Shown: one piece after another, positions 34,722 to 43,767 of the stretch | Layout of the letters: every line of letters begins with the position of its first letter | How positions within the stretch are numbered: the first letter of the stretch is position 1 | Assembly (NCBI GenBank): GCA_963696495.1 | Contig: CAVOKJ010000002.1 | Coordinates: forward strand, 1,488,001 to 1,552,000 | Direction of reading: 5' to 3' | Source of the DNA: Bog-756 sp963696495 | GTDB lineage: Bacteria > Actinomycetota > Acidimicrobiia > Acidimicrobiales > RAAP-2 | DNA: 64,000 bases | Position numbers and translations under genes: made by a program | Notes under the pieces: model-generated | Database searches by the model: none | Told to the model about the DNA's origin: nothing | What the model saw: the letters and a program-made list of their open reading frames with translations, nothing else

Positions 34722-35462
34722 CTACTTGCCCTTCTCTTCGGCGGAATCGCCGTCTGTGTCGTCTGTGTCGTCCGTGTCGTCCACGGTGTCGTCCGTGTCT
34801 TCGGTGTCGTCGGTGTCGGTGTCGGTGTCGTCCTCGTCGACGATCGGACCTTCATCGTCGTCGGCCGTCGCCTCGAGGTCCGACTCCTCCAGCGGGCCCG
34901 CCTCCGTCTCGGTGACCACGTCGTCGGCCTGGACGGCGTCCTCGGGCCATGCCTCGGCACCGGTGTCCGGTTCGGTGCCGACCGTCTTCGACTGGTCGGC
35001 CGCCGCCTCGGACCGCTGGCGGCGGCGGGAGCCGGCCACCCGCCTGGAGCGCTGCGAGGTGTTGGCCGCCTGCTTGGCACGGCGTCGGGCGATCCGGTCG
35101 TCGGGGAGGCGGCTCACGATGATGGTGATGTGGGAGGTCCGCTTGCGGATCCGGGTGGCGCGGCCCCTGGCCCGTGGCCTCCACCGCTTGAGCGTGCTGC
35201 CCTCGTCGGCATAGCAGGCGGACACGTAGAGCTCCTCGGCGTCGAGCCCGTCGTTGTGGACGGCGTTGGCCACGGCCGAGGCCAGGACCTTCCCGACGGT
35301 GACGGCGGCCTCGCGGTCGCCCAGCGAGAGGATCTCCGCGGCGCGGTCCACATCCTGGCCCCGGATCAGGTTGAGGACCTGGCGGACCTTGGAGGCGGAC
35401 ATCCGGCTGTGGCGCAGGACGGCCCTCGTCCCCTCGCGCTCGTTGGTCTTCACTCCGGGCAC
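34722..35462 (-). CDS. rplV: 50S ribosomal protein uL22 with ~130-residue Asp/Thr-rich tail
   Basis: The core is L22: RAVLRHSRMSASKVRQVLNL, AEELYVSACYADEGSTLKRW and RPRARGRATRIRKRTSHITI. The beta-hairpin of L22 lines the exit tunnel. After residue ~110 an Arg-rich linker gives way to a long Asp/Glu/Thr tail with DTDTDTDDTEDTDD and similar repeats, so the protein is about 246 residues rather than ~110-130. GTG 35462 is chosen because GGAGG lies 7 nt upstream and only one base separates it from the rpsS stop. ATG 35495 inside rpsS is the alternative. Confidence 0.95.
   Translation of the reverse strand: MPGVKTNEREGTRAVLRHSRMSASKVRQVLNLIRGQDVDRAAEILSLGDREAAVTVGKVLASAVANAVHNDGLDAEELYVSACYADEGSTLKRWRPRARGRATRIRKRTSHITIIVSRLPDDRIARRRAKQAANTSQRSRRVAGSRRRQRSEAAADQSKTVGTEPDTGAEAWPEDAVQADDVVTETEAGPLEESDLEATADDDEGPIVDEDDTDTDTDDTEDTDDTVDDTDDTDDTDGDSAEEKGK
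34755..34840. repeat. Degenerate hexamer repeat (GTGTCG) in rplV
   Basis: GTGTCG- and GTCTGTGTC-type hexamers recur across this stretch and encode the Asp-Thr tail of L22. The 19-mer GGTGTCGGTGTCGGTGTCG here also occurs in guaA. The repeat is a multiple of three, so length changes stay in frame. Confidence 0.85.
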
Positions 35463-35463
35463 G

Positions 35464-35742
35464 TCAGCGCCTCCCCGCCCGCTCTTGGCCGGCATGGAAC
35501 TTGAACGTACGGGTGGGAGCGAACTCGCCGAGCTTGTGCCCGACCATCGACTCGGTGACGTAGACGGGGATGTGCTTGCGGCCGTCGTGGACGGCGATGG
35601 TGTGGCCCACCATGTCCGGGATGATCGTGGAGCGGCGGGACCACGTCTTGATGACCTTCTTGTCCCCGGCCGCGTTGAGGACGTCCACCTTCTTCAGGAG
35701 GTGGTCGTCGACGAACGGACCCTTCTTCAGGCTGCGAGGCAT
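35464..35742 (-). CDS. rpsS: 30S ribosomal protein uS19
   Basis: This 92-residue S19 starts MPRSLKKGPFVDDHLLKKVD and has VIKTWSRRSTIIPDMVGHTI and GHKLGEFAPTRTFKFHAGQE. It forms the 30S head with S13. It lies between rplB and rplV. Confidence 0.97.
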   Translation of the reverse strand: MPRSLKKGPFVDDHLLKKVDVLNAAGDKKVIKTWSRRSTIIPDMVGHTIAVHDGRKHIPVYVTESMVGHKLGEFAPTRTFKFHAGQERAGRR

Positions 35743-35763
35743 GCTGGCGTTCCCTCTGTCTTC

Positions 35764-36600
35764 CTACCGCCGGGCACCGCGTGTGCGGCGCCTGCGGACG
35801 ATCATCTTGTCGGAGTCCTTGTTGCGGGCCCGGGTGCGACCCTCCGGCTGGCCCCACGGCGAGACCGGGTGGCGGCCACCGGAGGTCTTGCCCTCGCCGC
35901 CGCCCAGCGGGTGGTCGACCGGGTTCATGGCGACACCCCTGGTCTGGGGACGCTTGCCCTTCCACCGGTTGCGGCCGGCCTTGCCGATCTTGATCAGCTC
36001 GGCCTCGGAGTTGCCGACGATGCCCAGAGTGCCCCGGCAGTCGATGGACACGCGGCGCATCTCCGTGGAGGGGAGCCGCAGGGTGGCGAAGGCACCCTCC
36101 TTGGCCACCAGCTGCACGCTCATGCCAGCGCCGCGCGCCAGCTTGCCGCCCCCACCCGGGCGCAGCTCGACGTTGTGGACCACCGAACCCACCGGGATGT
36201 AGCGGAGCGGCAGGGCGTTGCCGGGTCGGATCTCGGAGCCCTGACCGGACTGGAGTCGGTCCCCCACCTGCACCTGGGACGGGGCGAGGATGTAGCGCTT
36301 CTCCCCGTCGAGGTAGTGCAGCAAGGCGATGCGGGCGTTCCGGTTGGGGTCGTACTCGATGGACGCCACCTTGGCGGGCACGCCGTCCTTGTCCCGCTTG
36401 AAGTCGATGATCCGGTACTGCTGCTTGTGGCCGCCACCGCGGTGGCGGGACGTCTTGCGCCCATGGCTGTTGCGCCCGCCGGTCGACGGCTTGGGGGCCA
36501 AGAGTGACTTCTCGGGCCGGTCGGTGGTGATCTCGGCGAAGTCGGAGACGGTCTGGAAGCGCCGGCCGGCGCTGGTGGGCTTGCGTGAGCGGAGTGGCAT
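35764..36600 (-). CDS. rplB: 50S ribosomal protein uL2
   Basis: This 278-residue L2 has RNSHGRKTSRHRGGGHKQQY, the RNA-binding core ALPLRYIPVGSVVHNVELRP, and the C-terminal MNPVDHPLGGGEGKTSGGRH containing the conserved His near the peptidyl-transferase centre. The tail DKMIVRRRRTRGARR is as in other bacteria. Confidence 0.97.
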   Translation of the reverse strand: MPLRSRKPTSAGRRFQTVSDFAEITTDRPEKSLLAPKPSTGGRNSHGRKTSRHRGGGHKQQYRIIDFKRDKDGVPAKVASIEYDPNRNARIALLHYLDGEKRYILAPSQVQVGDRLQSGQGSEIRPGNALPLRYIPVGSVVHNVELRPGGGGKLARGAGMSVQLVAKEGAFATLRLPSTEMRRVSIDCRGTLGIVGNSEAELIKIGKAGRNRWKGKRPQTRGVAMNPVDHPLGGGEGKTSGGRHPVSPWGQPEGRTRARNKDSDKMIVRRRRTRGARR

Positions 36601-36616
36601 GGTGTGGTCCCAGTCC

Positions 36617-36907
36617 CTAGTTCTCGAAGAGATCGATCGAGTCGCCCTCGTGGAGGGTGACGATGGCCCGCTTGGTGTCGGGACGGTGGCCGAGGGAGTT
36701 GCTCTTCCGGTTGCGCTTGGTCTTGCCCTTCCGGTTGAGGGTGTTGACGCTGTCCACCCGCACGTTGAAGGCCTGCTCGACGGCGTGGCGCACGTCGATC
36801 TTGGTCGCTGACGGGTCCACGATGAACACGTAGACGTTGTTGTCCATCAGCGAGTAGGACTTCTCCGACACCACGGGGCGGATGAGCACGTTGTGGGGAT
36901 CCCTCAT
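36617..36907 (-). CDS. rplW: 50S ribosomal protein uL23
   Basis: This 96-residue L23 has VLIRPVVSEKSYSLMDNNVY, VRHAVEQAFNVRVDSVNTLN and GKTKRNRKSNSLGHRPDTKR. It sits at the tunnel exit as a docking site for trigger factor and SRP. The ATG overlaps the rplD stop by 4 bp. Confidence 0.97.
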   Translation of the reverse strand: MRDPHNVLIRPVVSEKSYSLMDNNVYVFIVDPSATKIDVRHAVEQAFNVRVDSVNTLNRKGKTKRNRKSNSLGHRPDTKRAIVTLHEGDSIDLFEN

Positions 36908-37761
36908 GACCCGGCTCCTTCTTCCTCGCCGGCGGCGTCCCCGGCTGGTGCCGCATCGTCGGCTGCGGTGGCCGCCTTGTCACCGTCGGCTGCGGTGGCC
37001 GCGTTGTCATCGGCTGCGGTGGCCGCACTGGGAGCCGCCGGCGCGGCGCCGGCCACGTCGGCCTTCGCACCCGGCAGGGTCTCGTCGGTGAACAGCACCC
37101 AGTCGTTGACCAGGACGTCGTAGGCGTTGAGCTCGCCGGCCACGATGGTCTGGATCTCGGGGAGGTTCCCGAAGGAGCGGTCGGCGTACCCGTCCTCCTC
37201 GCCCAACACCACGAGGACCCGTCCGGAGAGCCCGAGGGCAGCCAGCGCGGCCAGCGCCGCCTTGGTGCTCGGGATCTCGAAGGTCCACTGGTCGATCAGG
37301 GCGATGCGTCCCTCCGACGCCCGGTCCGACAGGGCCGAGCGAAGGGCCAGCTGGATCATCTTCTTCGGGGTCTTCTGGGCGTAGGAGCGGGGCTTCGGCC
37401 CGAGGGCCACCCCTCCCCCGACCCACTGCGGCGACCGGGTGGATCCCTGACGGGCCCGACCGGTCCCCTTCTGGCGGAAGGGCTTGGCCCCACCGCCACG
37501 GACCTCGGACCTCGTCTTGGTCGACTGGGTGCCGGCGCGGGCAGCGGCCAGTTGGGCGGTCACCACCTGGTGGAGAACGGCCAGGTTGGGCTCGATCCCG
37601 AAGATCGACGGCTCGAGGTCCACCTGGCCCAGGTCGGTGCCGTCCACCGATCGGCGGGTGGTGCTGCGCTGCTCGGGGGCGGGCCGCAGGTACCGACGGA
37701 TCTCAGCGGGGCTGGCCGTCTCGAGGTCGATGGCCCCGGCCGGGGACGAGGTGGGGCTCAT
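36904..37761 (-). CDS. rplD: 50S ribosomal protein uL4 with Ala/Asp-rich C-terminal repeats
   Basis: The L4 core is normal: the loop TKTRSEVRGGGAKPFRQKGT reaching the exit tunnel, GRARQGSTRSPQWVGGGVAL and ALIDQWTFEIPSTKAALAAL. The protein is 285 residues versus about 205-220. The extra tail is Ala/Asp-rich and contains three AATAAD units encoded by an imperfect tandem DNA repeat. L4 autoregulates the S10 operon in some bacteria. The ATG overlaps the rplC stop by 4 bp. Confidence 0.95.
   Translation of the reverse strand: MSPTSSPAGAIDLETASPAEIRRYLRPAPEQRSTTRRSVDGTDLGQVDLEPSIFGIEPNLAVLHQVVTAQLAAARAGTQSTKTRSEVRGGGAKPFRQKGTGRARQGSTRSPQWVGGGVALGPKPRSYAQKTPKKMIQLALRSALSDRASEGRIALIDQWTFEIPSTKAALAALAALGLSGRVLVVLGEEDGYADRSFGNLPEIQTIVAGELNAYDVLVNDWVLFTDETLPGAKADVAGAAPAAPSAATAADDNAATAADGDKAATAADDAAPAGDAAGEEEGAGS
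36959..37026. repeat. Three copies of a 17-bp unit in rplD tail
   Basis: TCGGCTGCGGTGGCCGC occurs at 36959-36975, 36986-37002 and 37010-37026, at spacings of 27 and 24 bp. It encodes the AATAAD repeats of the L4 extension. Confidence 0.9.
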
Positions 37762-38420
37762 GACGCCTTGCCGCCCTTCACCAGCGGGGCCTTCACCGCG
37801 TCACGCAGGATGACCATGCCGCCCCGCGGGCCCGGGACGGCCCCCTTGACCAGGATCAGCTCGCGCTCGGGGTCGGCCTGGACGATCTCCAGGTTGAGCG
37901 TGGTCACCTGCTGGCCGCCCATCCGGCCGGCCATGCGGGTCCCCTTGAACACACGGGACGGGGTGGCGCAGGCGCCGATCGATCCCGGGGAGCGGTGCTT
38001 CTTGTGGTTGCCGTGGGAGGCACCCTGGCCCTTGAAGTTGTGGCGCTTCATGCCACCGGCGAAGCCCTTGCCCTTGGAGACGGCGATCGCATCGACCAGC
38101 TCGCCTGGCTGGAGGAGGTCGGCGGTGAGCTGCTGGCCGACCTCGTAGTCGGAGGCGTCGTCGAGCCGCAGCTCGACGAGGCGACGGCCGGGGTCGACCC
38201 CCGACTTGTCGTAGTGGCCCTGCTCGGGCTTGGTCAGGGTGGAGGAGCGGCGATGGCCCCAGGTCACCTGCAGTGCCGAGTAGCCCTCTCGCTCCGGACT
38301 CTTGACCTGCACGACCCGGACCGGCGCCACGCGCAGCATCGTCACCGGTATCGCCCGGTGCTGATCGTCCCAGATCTGGGTCATTCCCACTTTTTCGCCC
38401 ACGATCGCCTTGGTGGCCAC
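37758..38420 (-). CDS. rplC: 50S ribosomal protein uL3
   Basis: This 220-residue L3 has TKAIVGEKVGMTQIWDDQHR, KGKGFAGGMKRHNFKGQGAS and KKHRSPGSIGACATPSRVFK-GTRMAGRMGG. GTG 38420 is preceded by GGAGAAG at good spacing. It leads the S10-type cluster here, because rpsJ is separated from it by a 336-bp region with its own promoter. Confidence 0.97.
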   Translation of the reverse strand: MATKAIVGEKVGMTQIWDDQHRAIPVTMLRVAPVRVVQVKSPEREGYSALQVTWGHRRSSTLTKPEQGHYDKSGVDPGRRLVELRLDDASDYEVGQQLTADLLQPGELVDAIAVSKGKGFAGGMKRHNFKGQGASHGNHKKHRSPGSIGACATPSRVFKGTRMAGRMGGQQVTTLNLEIVQADPERELILVKGAVPGPRGGMVILRDAVKAPLVKGGKAS

Positions 38421-38483
38421 TGGAGCTTCTCCGTCTCGACTCTTCGCTCTGTTCGACACCGGCCGGCATCGAACGGTTACTGC

Positions 38484-38499
38484 GGTGCGGCTTCGCACC
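38484..38499 (-). promoter_or_regulatory. Hairpin in rplC leader (proximal)
   Basis: GGTGCG pairs with CGCACC around a 4-nt loop, about 65 nt before the rplC start codon. It is the second stem-loop of the predicted leader transcript. Confidence 0.5.
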
Positions 38500-38550
38500 C
38501 CTGCTCAGCTGGCGATACCGGTGCCCATAGCGCATCGGTTCGCACGCAGA

Positions 38551-38581
38551 CGCTCCGCTCGGAAGTAACCCGAGCGGAGCG
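38551..38581 (-). promoter_or_regulatory. Strong 12-bp hairpin in rplC leader
   Basis: The arms 38551-38562 and 38570-38581 are perfectly complementary (CGCTCCGCTCGG) around a 7-nt loop. The position, about 130 nt ahead of rplC and downstream of the predicted promoter, suits an autogenous or attenuation element. It could instead be a terminator for rpsJ. Confidence 0.6.
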
Positions 38582-38676
38582 CTCGCCTGATTTGGCCCGA
38601 GGTCCCCGCCATCCTTCCGCGGGCGCTCGAACACGTCCTTCTCACATGTTGTGGCCCGGATCCGGGCCGACCGAAG

Positions 38677-38705
38677 ACCTTATACCATCCGGACCGGCCG
38701 ATCAA
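38677..38705 (-). promoter_or_regulatory. Promoter of the rplC (S10-type) cluster
   Basis: On the minus strand TTGATC (38705-38700) and TAAGGT (38682-38677) are separated by 17 bp. Transcription would start near 38670, leaving a leader of about 250 nt before rplC. Confidence 0.7.
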
Positions 38706-38719
38706 CGGGGTGGGGAGCC

Positions 38720-38753
38720 CGGTCGGACAGCCTCTCCGGTCGGACAGCCTCTC
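38720..38753. repeat. Perfect 17-bp tandem duplication after rpsJ
   Basis: CGGTCGGACAGCCTCTC is present at 38720-38736 and again at 38737-38753, directly after the rpsJ stop and just upstream of the rplC -35 element. Confidence 0.9.
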
Positions 38754-38756
38754 GGG

Positions 38757-39086
38757 TCAGACGGTCTGGATCTTGATCTCGATGTCCACGCCGGCCGGCA
38801 GGTCGAGCCGCTGGAGCGAGTCGACCGTCTTCGGGGTGTGCTCGACGATGTCCACCAGGCGCTTGTGCACCCGCATCTCGAAGTGCTCACGGCTGTCCTT
38901 GTACTTGTGCGGCGAGCGGATCACCGTGTAGCGGTGCTTCTCGGTGGGCAGCGGGACCGGGCCCAGCACCTTGGCCTGGGTGCGCAGCACCGTCTGGACG
39001 ATCTTCTCGGTGGACTGGTCGAGGATCTCGTGGTCGTAGGCCTTCAGGCGGATACGGATCTTCTGGCGTGGGCCTTCACCGGCCAT
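38757..39086 (-). CDS. rpsJ: 30S ribosomal protein uS10 (NusE)
   Basis: This 109-residue S10 has QKIRIRLKAYDHEILDQSTE, GPVPLPTEKHRYTVIRSPHK and the C-terminal VDIEIKIQTV. S10 also acts as NusE in antitermination, coupling NusG to the ribosome. It lies 40 bp after tuf. About 7 residues precede the normal start. Confidence 0.97.
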   Translation of the reverse strand: MAGEGPRQKIRIRLKAYDHEILDQSTEKIVQTVLRTQAKVLGPVPLPTEKHRYTVIRSPHKYKDSREHFEMRVHKRLVDIVEHTPKTVDSLQRLDLPAGVDIEIKIQTV

Positions 39087-39126
39087 GGCTACGGGTTCCT
39101 CTCGTGGGGGTGGTCGTCACGGTCGA

Positions 39127-40314
<1,188 letters not shown>

Positions 40315-40341
40315 AGCTGGGGTAATGCTCCCTGATCTCGG

Positions 40342-40371
40342 ACGGTACCCCCTCGGGCCCGCCACGACGAA
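40342..40371 (-). promoter_or_regulatory. Possible tuf promoter
   Basis: On the minus strand TTCGTC (40371-40366) and TACCGT (40347-40342) are separated by 18 bp, with the tuf ATG about 28 bp further on. The -35 is weak. A separate tuf promoter is common in str operons, which is the main support. Confidence 0.35.
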
Positions 40372-40498
40372 GGCGGTTGCCTGTCGTCATTCCTCGTGGA
40401 TGGTGATCCTGCTCTGCTGCTGACTTCCGGTACTGCATGCTGGGGTGTTGCACTGGGTGATGCTGCCTGGGTGGAACTGGTCCTCGCGCCGTGGGACT

Positions 40499-40543
40499 CC
40501 GGGCCACTCGCCCGGGGACTGCCCCGGCCGTCTGCGGCCAGGG
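40499..40543 (-). terminator. Two consecutive hairpins between fusA and tuf
   Basis: Just after the fusA stop, arms 40535-40543 and 40522-40530 form a 9-bp stem with a 4-nt loop. A second stem pairs 40510-40515 with 40499-40504. No U tract follows. They may terminate or partly attenuate fusA transcripts ahead of tuf. Confidence 0.5.
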
Positions 40544-40555
40544 CCTCGCGACGCC

Positions 40556-42652
40556 CTACTCTCCGCGCGCCTTGGCGATGATCTCCTTGGCGATCGACTC
40601 AGGAACCTCGTTGTACGCGTGGAACTGCATCGAGTACGTCGCTCGACCCTGAGTGCGCGAGCGCAGGTCGGTAGCGTAGCCGAACATATCGCTCAGCGGT
40701 ACCTGTGCCCGCACGATGTGGCTGTTGCCGCGCTGTTCCATGCCCTCGACCTTGCCCCTCCGGGAGGAGAGGTCGCCGATCACGTCGCCCATGTAGTCCT
40801 CGGGGGTCGTCACCTCGACGGCCATCACCGGCTCCAGCAGGACCGGGTCGGCCAGGTTGGCCGCCTTCTTGATGGCCATCGAACCGGCGATCTTGAAGGC
40901 CATCTCCGAGGAGTCGACGTCGTGGTAGGAGCCGTAGGTAAGGGTCACCTTGATGTCGACGGTCGGATACCCGGCGAGCACGCCCGAGGTGATCGACTCC
41001 TGAATGCCCTGGTTGACCGAGGGGATGTACTCCTTGGGGATGACCCCGCCGGTGATCTTGTCCTCGAAGACGTAGCCCCCACCGGGCCCGGTGGGCTCGA
41101 GGGTGATCACGACGTGGCCGTACTGGCCCTTGCCGCCGGTCTGGCGGACGTAGCGCAACTCGACCTTCTCGACCTTCTTGCGGACCGTCTCGCGGTAGGC
41201 CACCTGGGGCTTGCCCACGTTGGCGTCCACGCTGAACTCGCGCAGCATCCGGTCGACCAGCACCTCGAGGTGCAGCTCGCCCATGCCCGAGATCACCGTC
41301 TGGCCCGTCTCCTCGTCGGACTGCACCCGGAAGGTCGGGTCCTCCTCCGACAGCGAGAAGAGCGCCTTGGACAGCTTGTCCTGGTCGGCCTTGGTCTTGG
41401 GCTCCACGGCGACGTGGATGACCGGCTCGGGGAAGGTGAGGGACTCCAGGACCACCTGGTCGTCGGGGTCGCAGAGCGTGTCGCCGGTGGTGGTCTGCTT
41501 GAGGCCCACGGCGGCGATGATGTCGCCGGCATAGGTGGCGTCGAGGTCCTCACGGGTGTTGGCGTGCATCTGCAGGATGCGCCCCACCCGCTCCTTGCGG
41601 TCCTTCGTCGAGTTCATCACGCCCGAGCCCTTGGTCAGGGTGCCCGAGTAGACCCGCAGGTAGGTGAGCTTGCCCACGTAGGGGTCGGTCATGATCTTGA
41701 AGGCCAGGGCGGAGAAGGGTGCGGTGTCGTCGGGGGGCCGCTCGACGGTGACGCCCTCCTTGCGGGGGACGGTGCCGATGGTCGGCGGGATGTCGAGCGG
41801 GCTCGGGAGGTAGTCCACCACGGCGTCGAGCATGGGCTGGACGCCCTTGTTCTTGAAGGCCGACCCGCACAGGATGGGCACGGCATGGCTCCCGAGGGTC
41901 ACCGTCCGGATGGCCCGCTGGAGGTCCTCGGGCGTGATCTCCTCATCGCCCAGGTACTTCTCCATGATGATGTCGTCGTGGTTGGAGATCACGTCGATGA
42001 GCTGGTGGTGCGCCTCTTCGGCCAGCTCCTTCATGTCGGCGGGGATCTCCTCTTCGGTCCACTCCTCGCCCATCCCGTCGTCCCAGACCAGGGCGCGCAT
42101 GTGCACGAGGTCGACGACGCCCCGGAAGCCGCCCTCGGACCCGATCGGCAGCTGCACCACGGCGACCACGGCGTCGAGGCGGTCCTTGATCATCTCGACG
42201 CACTGGTCGAAGTTGGCGCCGGTGCGGTCCATCTTGTTGATGAAGCAGATCCGCGGGACCTCGTACTTGTTGGCCTGGCGCCACACCGTCTCGGTCTGGG
42301 GCTCGACGCCGGCCACCGCGTCGAAGACCGCCACCGCGCCGTCGAGCACCCGCAGCGAGCGCTCCACCTCGACGGTGAAGTCGACGTGGCCGGGCGTGTC
42401 GATGATGTTGATGACCGTGTCCCGCCACATGCAGGTGGTGGCAGCGGAGGTGATGGTGATGCCACGCTCTTGCTCCTGGACCATCCAGTCCATGGTGGCC
42501 GCGCCCTCGTGGACCTCGCCGATCTTGTAGTTCTTCCCCGTGTAGTAGAGGATCCTCTCCGTGGTCGTGGTCTTGCCCGCGTCGATATGGGCCATGATCC
42601 CGATGTTGCGGGTCTTGGCAAGGGGATGGTGGCGGGTGCTCGCTTCAGCCAT
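40556..42652 (-). CDS. fusA: Elongation factor G
   Basis: This 698-residue translocase GTPase has G1 AHIDAGKTTTTE near residue 21, switch QERGITITSAATTC, G3 DTPGHVDF and G4 NKMDRTGANF. Domain IV has the GGKGQYGHVVITLEP block. It drives translocation and ribosome recycling. It lies in the classic rpsL-rpsG-fusA-tuf order. Confidence 0.98.
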   Translation of the reverse strand: MAEASTRHHPLAKTRNIGIMAHIDAGKTTTTERILYYTGKNYKIGEVHEGAATMDWMVQEQERGITITSAATTCMWRDTVINIIDTPGHVDFTVEVERSLRVLDGAVAVFDAVAGVEPQTETVWRQANKYEVPRICFINKMDRTGANFDQCVEMIKDRLDAVVAVVQLPIGSEGGFRGVVDLVHMRALVWDDGMGEEWTEEEIPADMKELAEEAHHQLIDVISNHDDIIMEKYLGDEEITPEDLQRAIRTVTLGSHAVPILCGSAFKNKGVQPMLDAVVDYLPSPLDIPPTIGTVPRKEGVTVERPPDDTAPFSALAFKIMTDPYVGKLTYLRVYSGTLTKGSGVMNSTKDRKERVGRILQMHANTREDLDATYAGDIIAAVGLKQTTTGDTLCDPDDQVVLESLTFPEPVIHVAVEPKTKADQDKLSKALFSLSEEDPTFRVQSDEETGQTVISGMGELHLEVLVDRMLREFSVDANVGKPQVAYRETVRKKVEKVELRYVRQTGGKGQYGHVVITLEPTGPGGGYVFEDKITGGVIPKEYIPSVNQGIQESITSGVLAGYPTVDIKVTLTYGSYHDVDSSEMAFKIAGSMAIKKAANLADPVLLEPVMAVEVTTPEDYMGDVIGDLSSRRGKVEGMEQRGNSHIVRAQVPLSDMFGYATDLRSRTQGRATYSMQFHAYNEVPESIAKEIIAKARGE

Positions 42653-42703
42653 GGTTGATCAGCTCTCGGGTAGTGCTCGTACGTGGTGCTCGCTGCCAGA
42701 GTA

Positions 42704-42720
42704 AAGGCCGGACCGGCCTT
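42704..42720 (-). terminator. Small hairpin between rpsG and fusA
   Basis: AAGGCCG pairs with CGGCCTT around a 3-nt loop, 4 bp after the rpsG stop. On the minus strand it is followed by TTTAC rather than a full U run. It may attenuate read-through into fusA. Confidence 0.45.
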
Positions 42721-42723
42721 CTC

Positions 42724-43194
42724 CTACCAGCGGTAGTGGGCGAAGGCCTTGTTGGACTCGGCCATCTTGTGGAGGTCCTCGCGGCGCTTGGCGGCGGCGC
42801 CGATCCCGTTGGCCGCGTCGCGGATCTCGTTGGAGAGCCGCTCGGCCATGGTCTTCTCGCGGCGCTGCTGGGAGTAGCCGACCAGCCACCGGATGGACAG
42901 CGTGGTGGCCCGGCGGGGGCGCACCTCGACCGGCACCTGGTAGGTGGCACCGCCGACCCTCCGGCTCCGGACCTCGAGCTCGGGGCGGGTGTTCTCGACG
43001 GCCTTCTTCAGGACGGCCACCGGGTCGTTGCCCGACTTCTCCGCCACGTCGGACAGGGCGTCGTAGACGATGCGCTCGGCCAGCGTGCGCTTGCCCCGGC
43101 TCAGCACCCGGTTGACCACCTGGGTGACCAGCACCGAGTGGTAGACGGGGTCGGGCATCAGCTCACGACGGACGGCAGGACCTTTGCGGGGCAC
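42724..43194 (-). CDS. rpsG: 30S ribosomal protein uS7
   Basis: This 156-residue S7 starts MPRKGPAVRRELMPDPVYHS and has VLVTQVVNRVLSRGKRTLAE and the C-terminal KREDLHKMAESNKAFAHYRW. It nucleates 30S head assembly and autoregulates str operons in some bacteria. It is one base from rpsL. Confidence 0.98.
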   Translation of the reverse strand: MPRKGPAVRRELMPDPVYHSVLVTQVVNRVLSRGKRTLAERIVYDALSDVAEKSGNDPVAVLKKAVENTRPELEVRSRRVGGATYQVPVEVRPRRATTLSIRWLVGYSQQRREKTMAERLSNEIRDAANGIGAAAKRREDLHKMAESNKAFAHYRW

Positions 43195-43195
43195 G

Positions 43196-43567
43196 TCAGG
43201 ACTCCTTCTTGGCGCCGTAGCGGCTACGGGCCTGGTTCCGCTCGCGGACGCCGGATGCGTCCAGCGTCCCCCGGATCACCTTGTACCGGACCCCGGGCAG
43301 GTCCTTCACCCGGCCCCCGCGCACCAGCACGATCGAGTGCTCCTGGAGGTTGTGACCCTCGCCGGGGATGTAGGCGGTCACCTCCAGACCACTGGTCAGC
43401 CGGACCCTGGCCACCTTGCGGAGGGCGGAGTTCGGCTTCTTCGGGGTGTGGGTGTAGACGCGCGTGCAGACGCCCCGGCGCTGGGGTGCGCCCCGGAGGG
43501 CCGGGGTCTTCGACTTCGTCGGCTTGGTGGCTCGGCCCTTGCGGACGAGCTGGGAGATCGTGGGCAC
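43196..43567 (-). CDS. rpsL: 30S ribosomal protein uS12
   Basis: This 123-residue S12 starts MPTISQLVRKGRATKPTKSK. The decoding-centre loops HTPKKPNSALRKVARVRLTS and GGRVKDLPGVRYKVIRGTLD carry lysines at the positions where mutation gives streptomycin resistance, so the sequence is the sensitive-type form. It leads the str operon, downstream of a predicted promoter. Confidence 0.98.
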   Translation of the reverse strand: MPTISQLVRKGRATKPTKSKTPALRGAPQRRGVCTRVYTHTPKKPNSALRKVARVRLTSGLEVTAYIPGEGHNLQEHSIVLVRGGRVKDLPGVRYKVIRGTLDASGVRERNQARSRYGAKKES

Positions 43568-43693
43568 GCGTTACCTCTAGGTTGTGGACTGCGGGGATGC
43601 TGCGGGACGGACTGATTGCTGCTCAGAGCTACTGCTGGGGAAGTCGCTGGCGGCCAGGACTGAGCTTCAGGCACGCGCGACCCCAGGCTCCCA

Positions 43694-43722
43694 ATGCTAT
43701 GGCATGGGCACCCGGTGGGCAA
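43694..43722 (-). promoter_or_regulatory. rpsL (str operon) promoter
   Basis: On the minus strand TTGCCC (43722-43717) and TAGCAT (43699-43694) are separated by 17 bp. The -35 is identical to those before rplM and the mannosyltransferase gene. Confidence 0.75.
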
Positions 43723-43767
43723 GCGCGGGCCACCCGGCGCTCCGGGAGGCATCGGGTGAGCCGGTCG

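Larger units (their letters stand above)
38421..38756. other. 336-bp rpsJ-rplC intergenic region with promoter and structured leader
   Basis: rpsJ and rplC are normally nearly contiguous. Here the gap contains, in minus-strand order, a 17-bp tandem duplication, a promoter, a 16-bp palindrome GGCCCGGATCCGGGCC (38653-38668), a 12-bp hairpin (38551-38581), a 6-bp hairpin (38484-38499) and the rplC ribosome site. No coding frame is convincing. Confidence 0.75.

Noticed and set aside
34755..34840. CRISPR-like array in the rplV region
   Set aside because: The repeats are hexamers inside a coding tail with no unique spacers.
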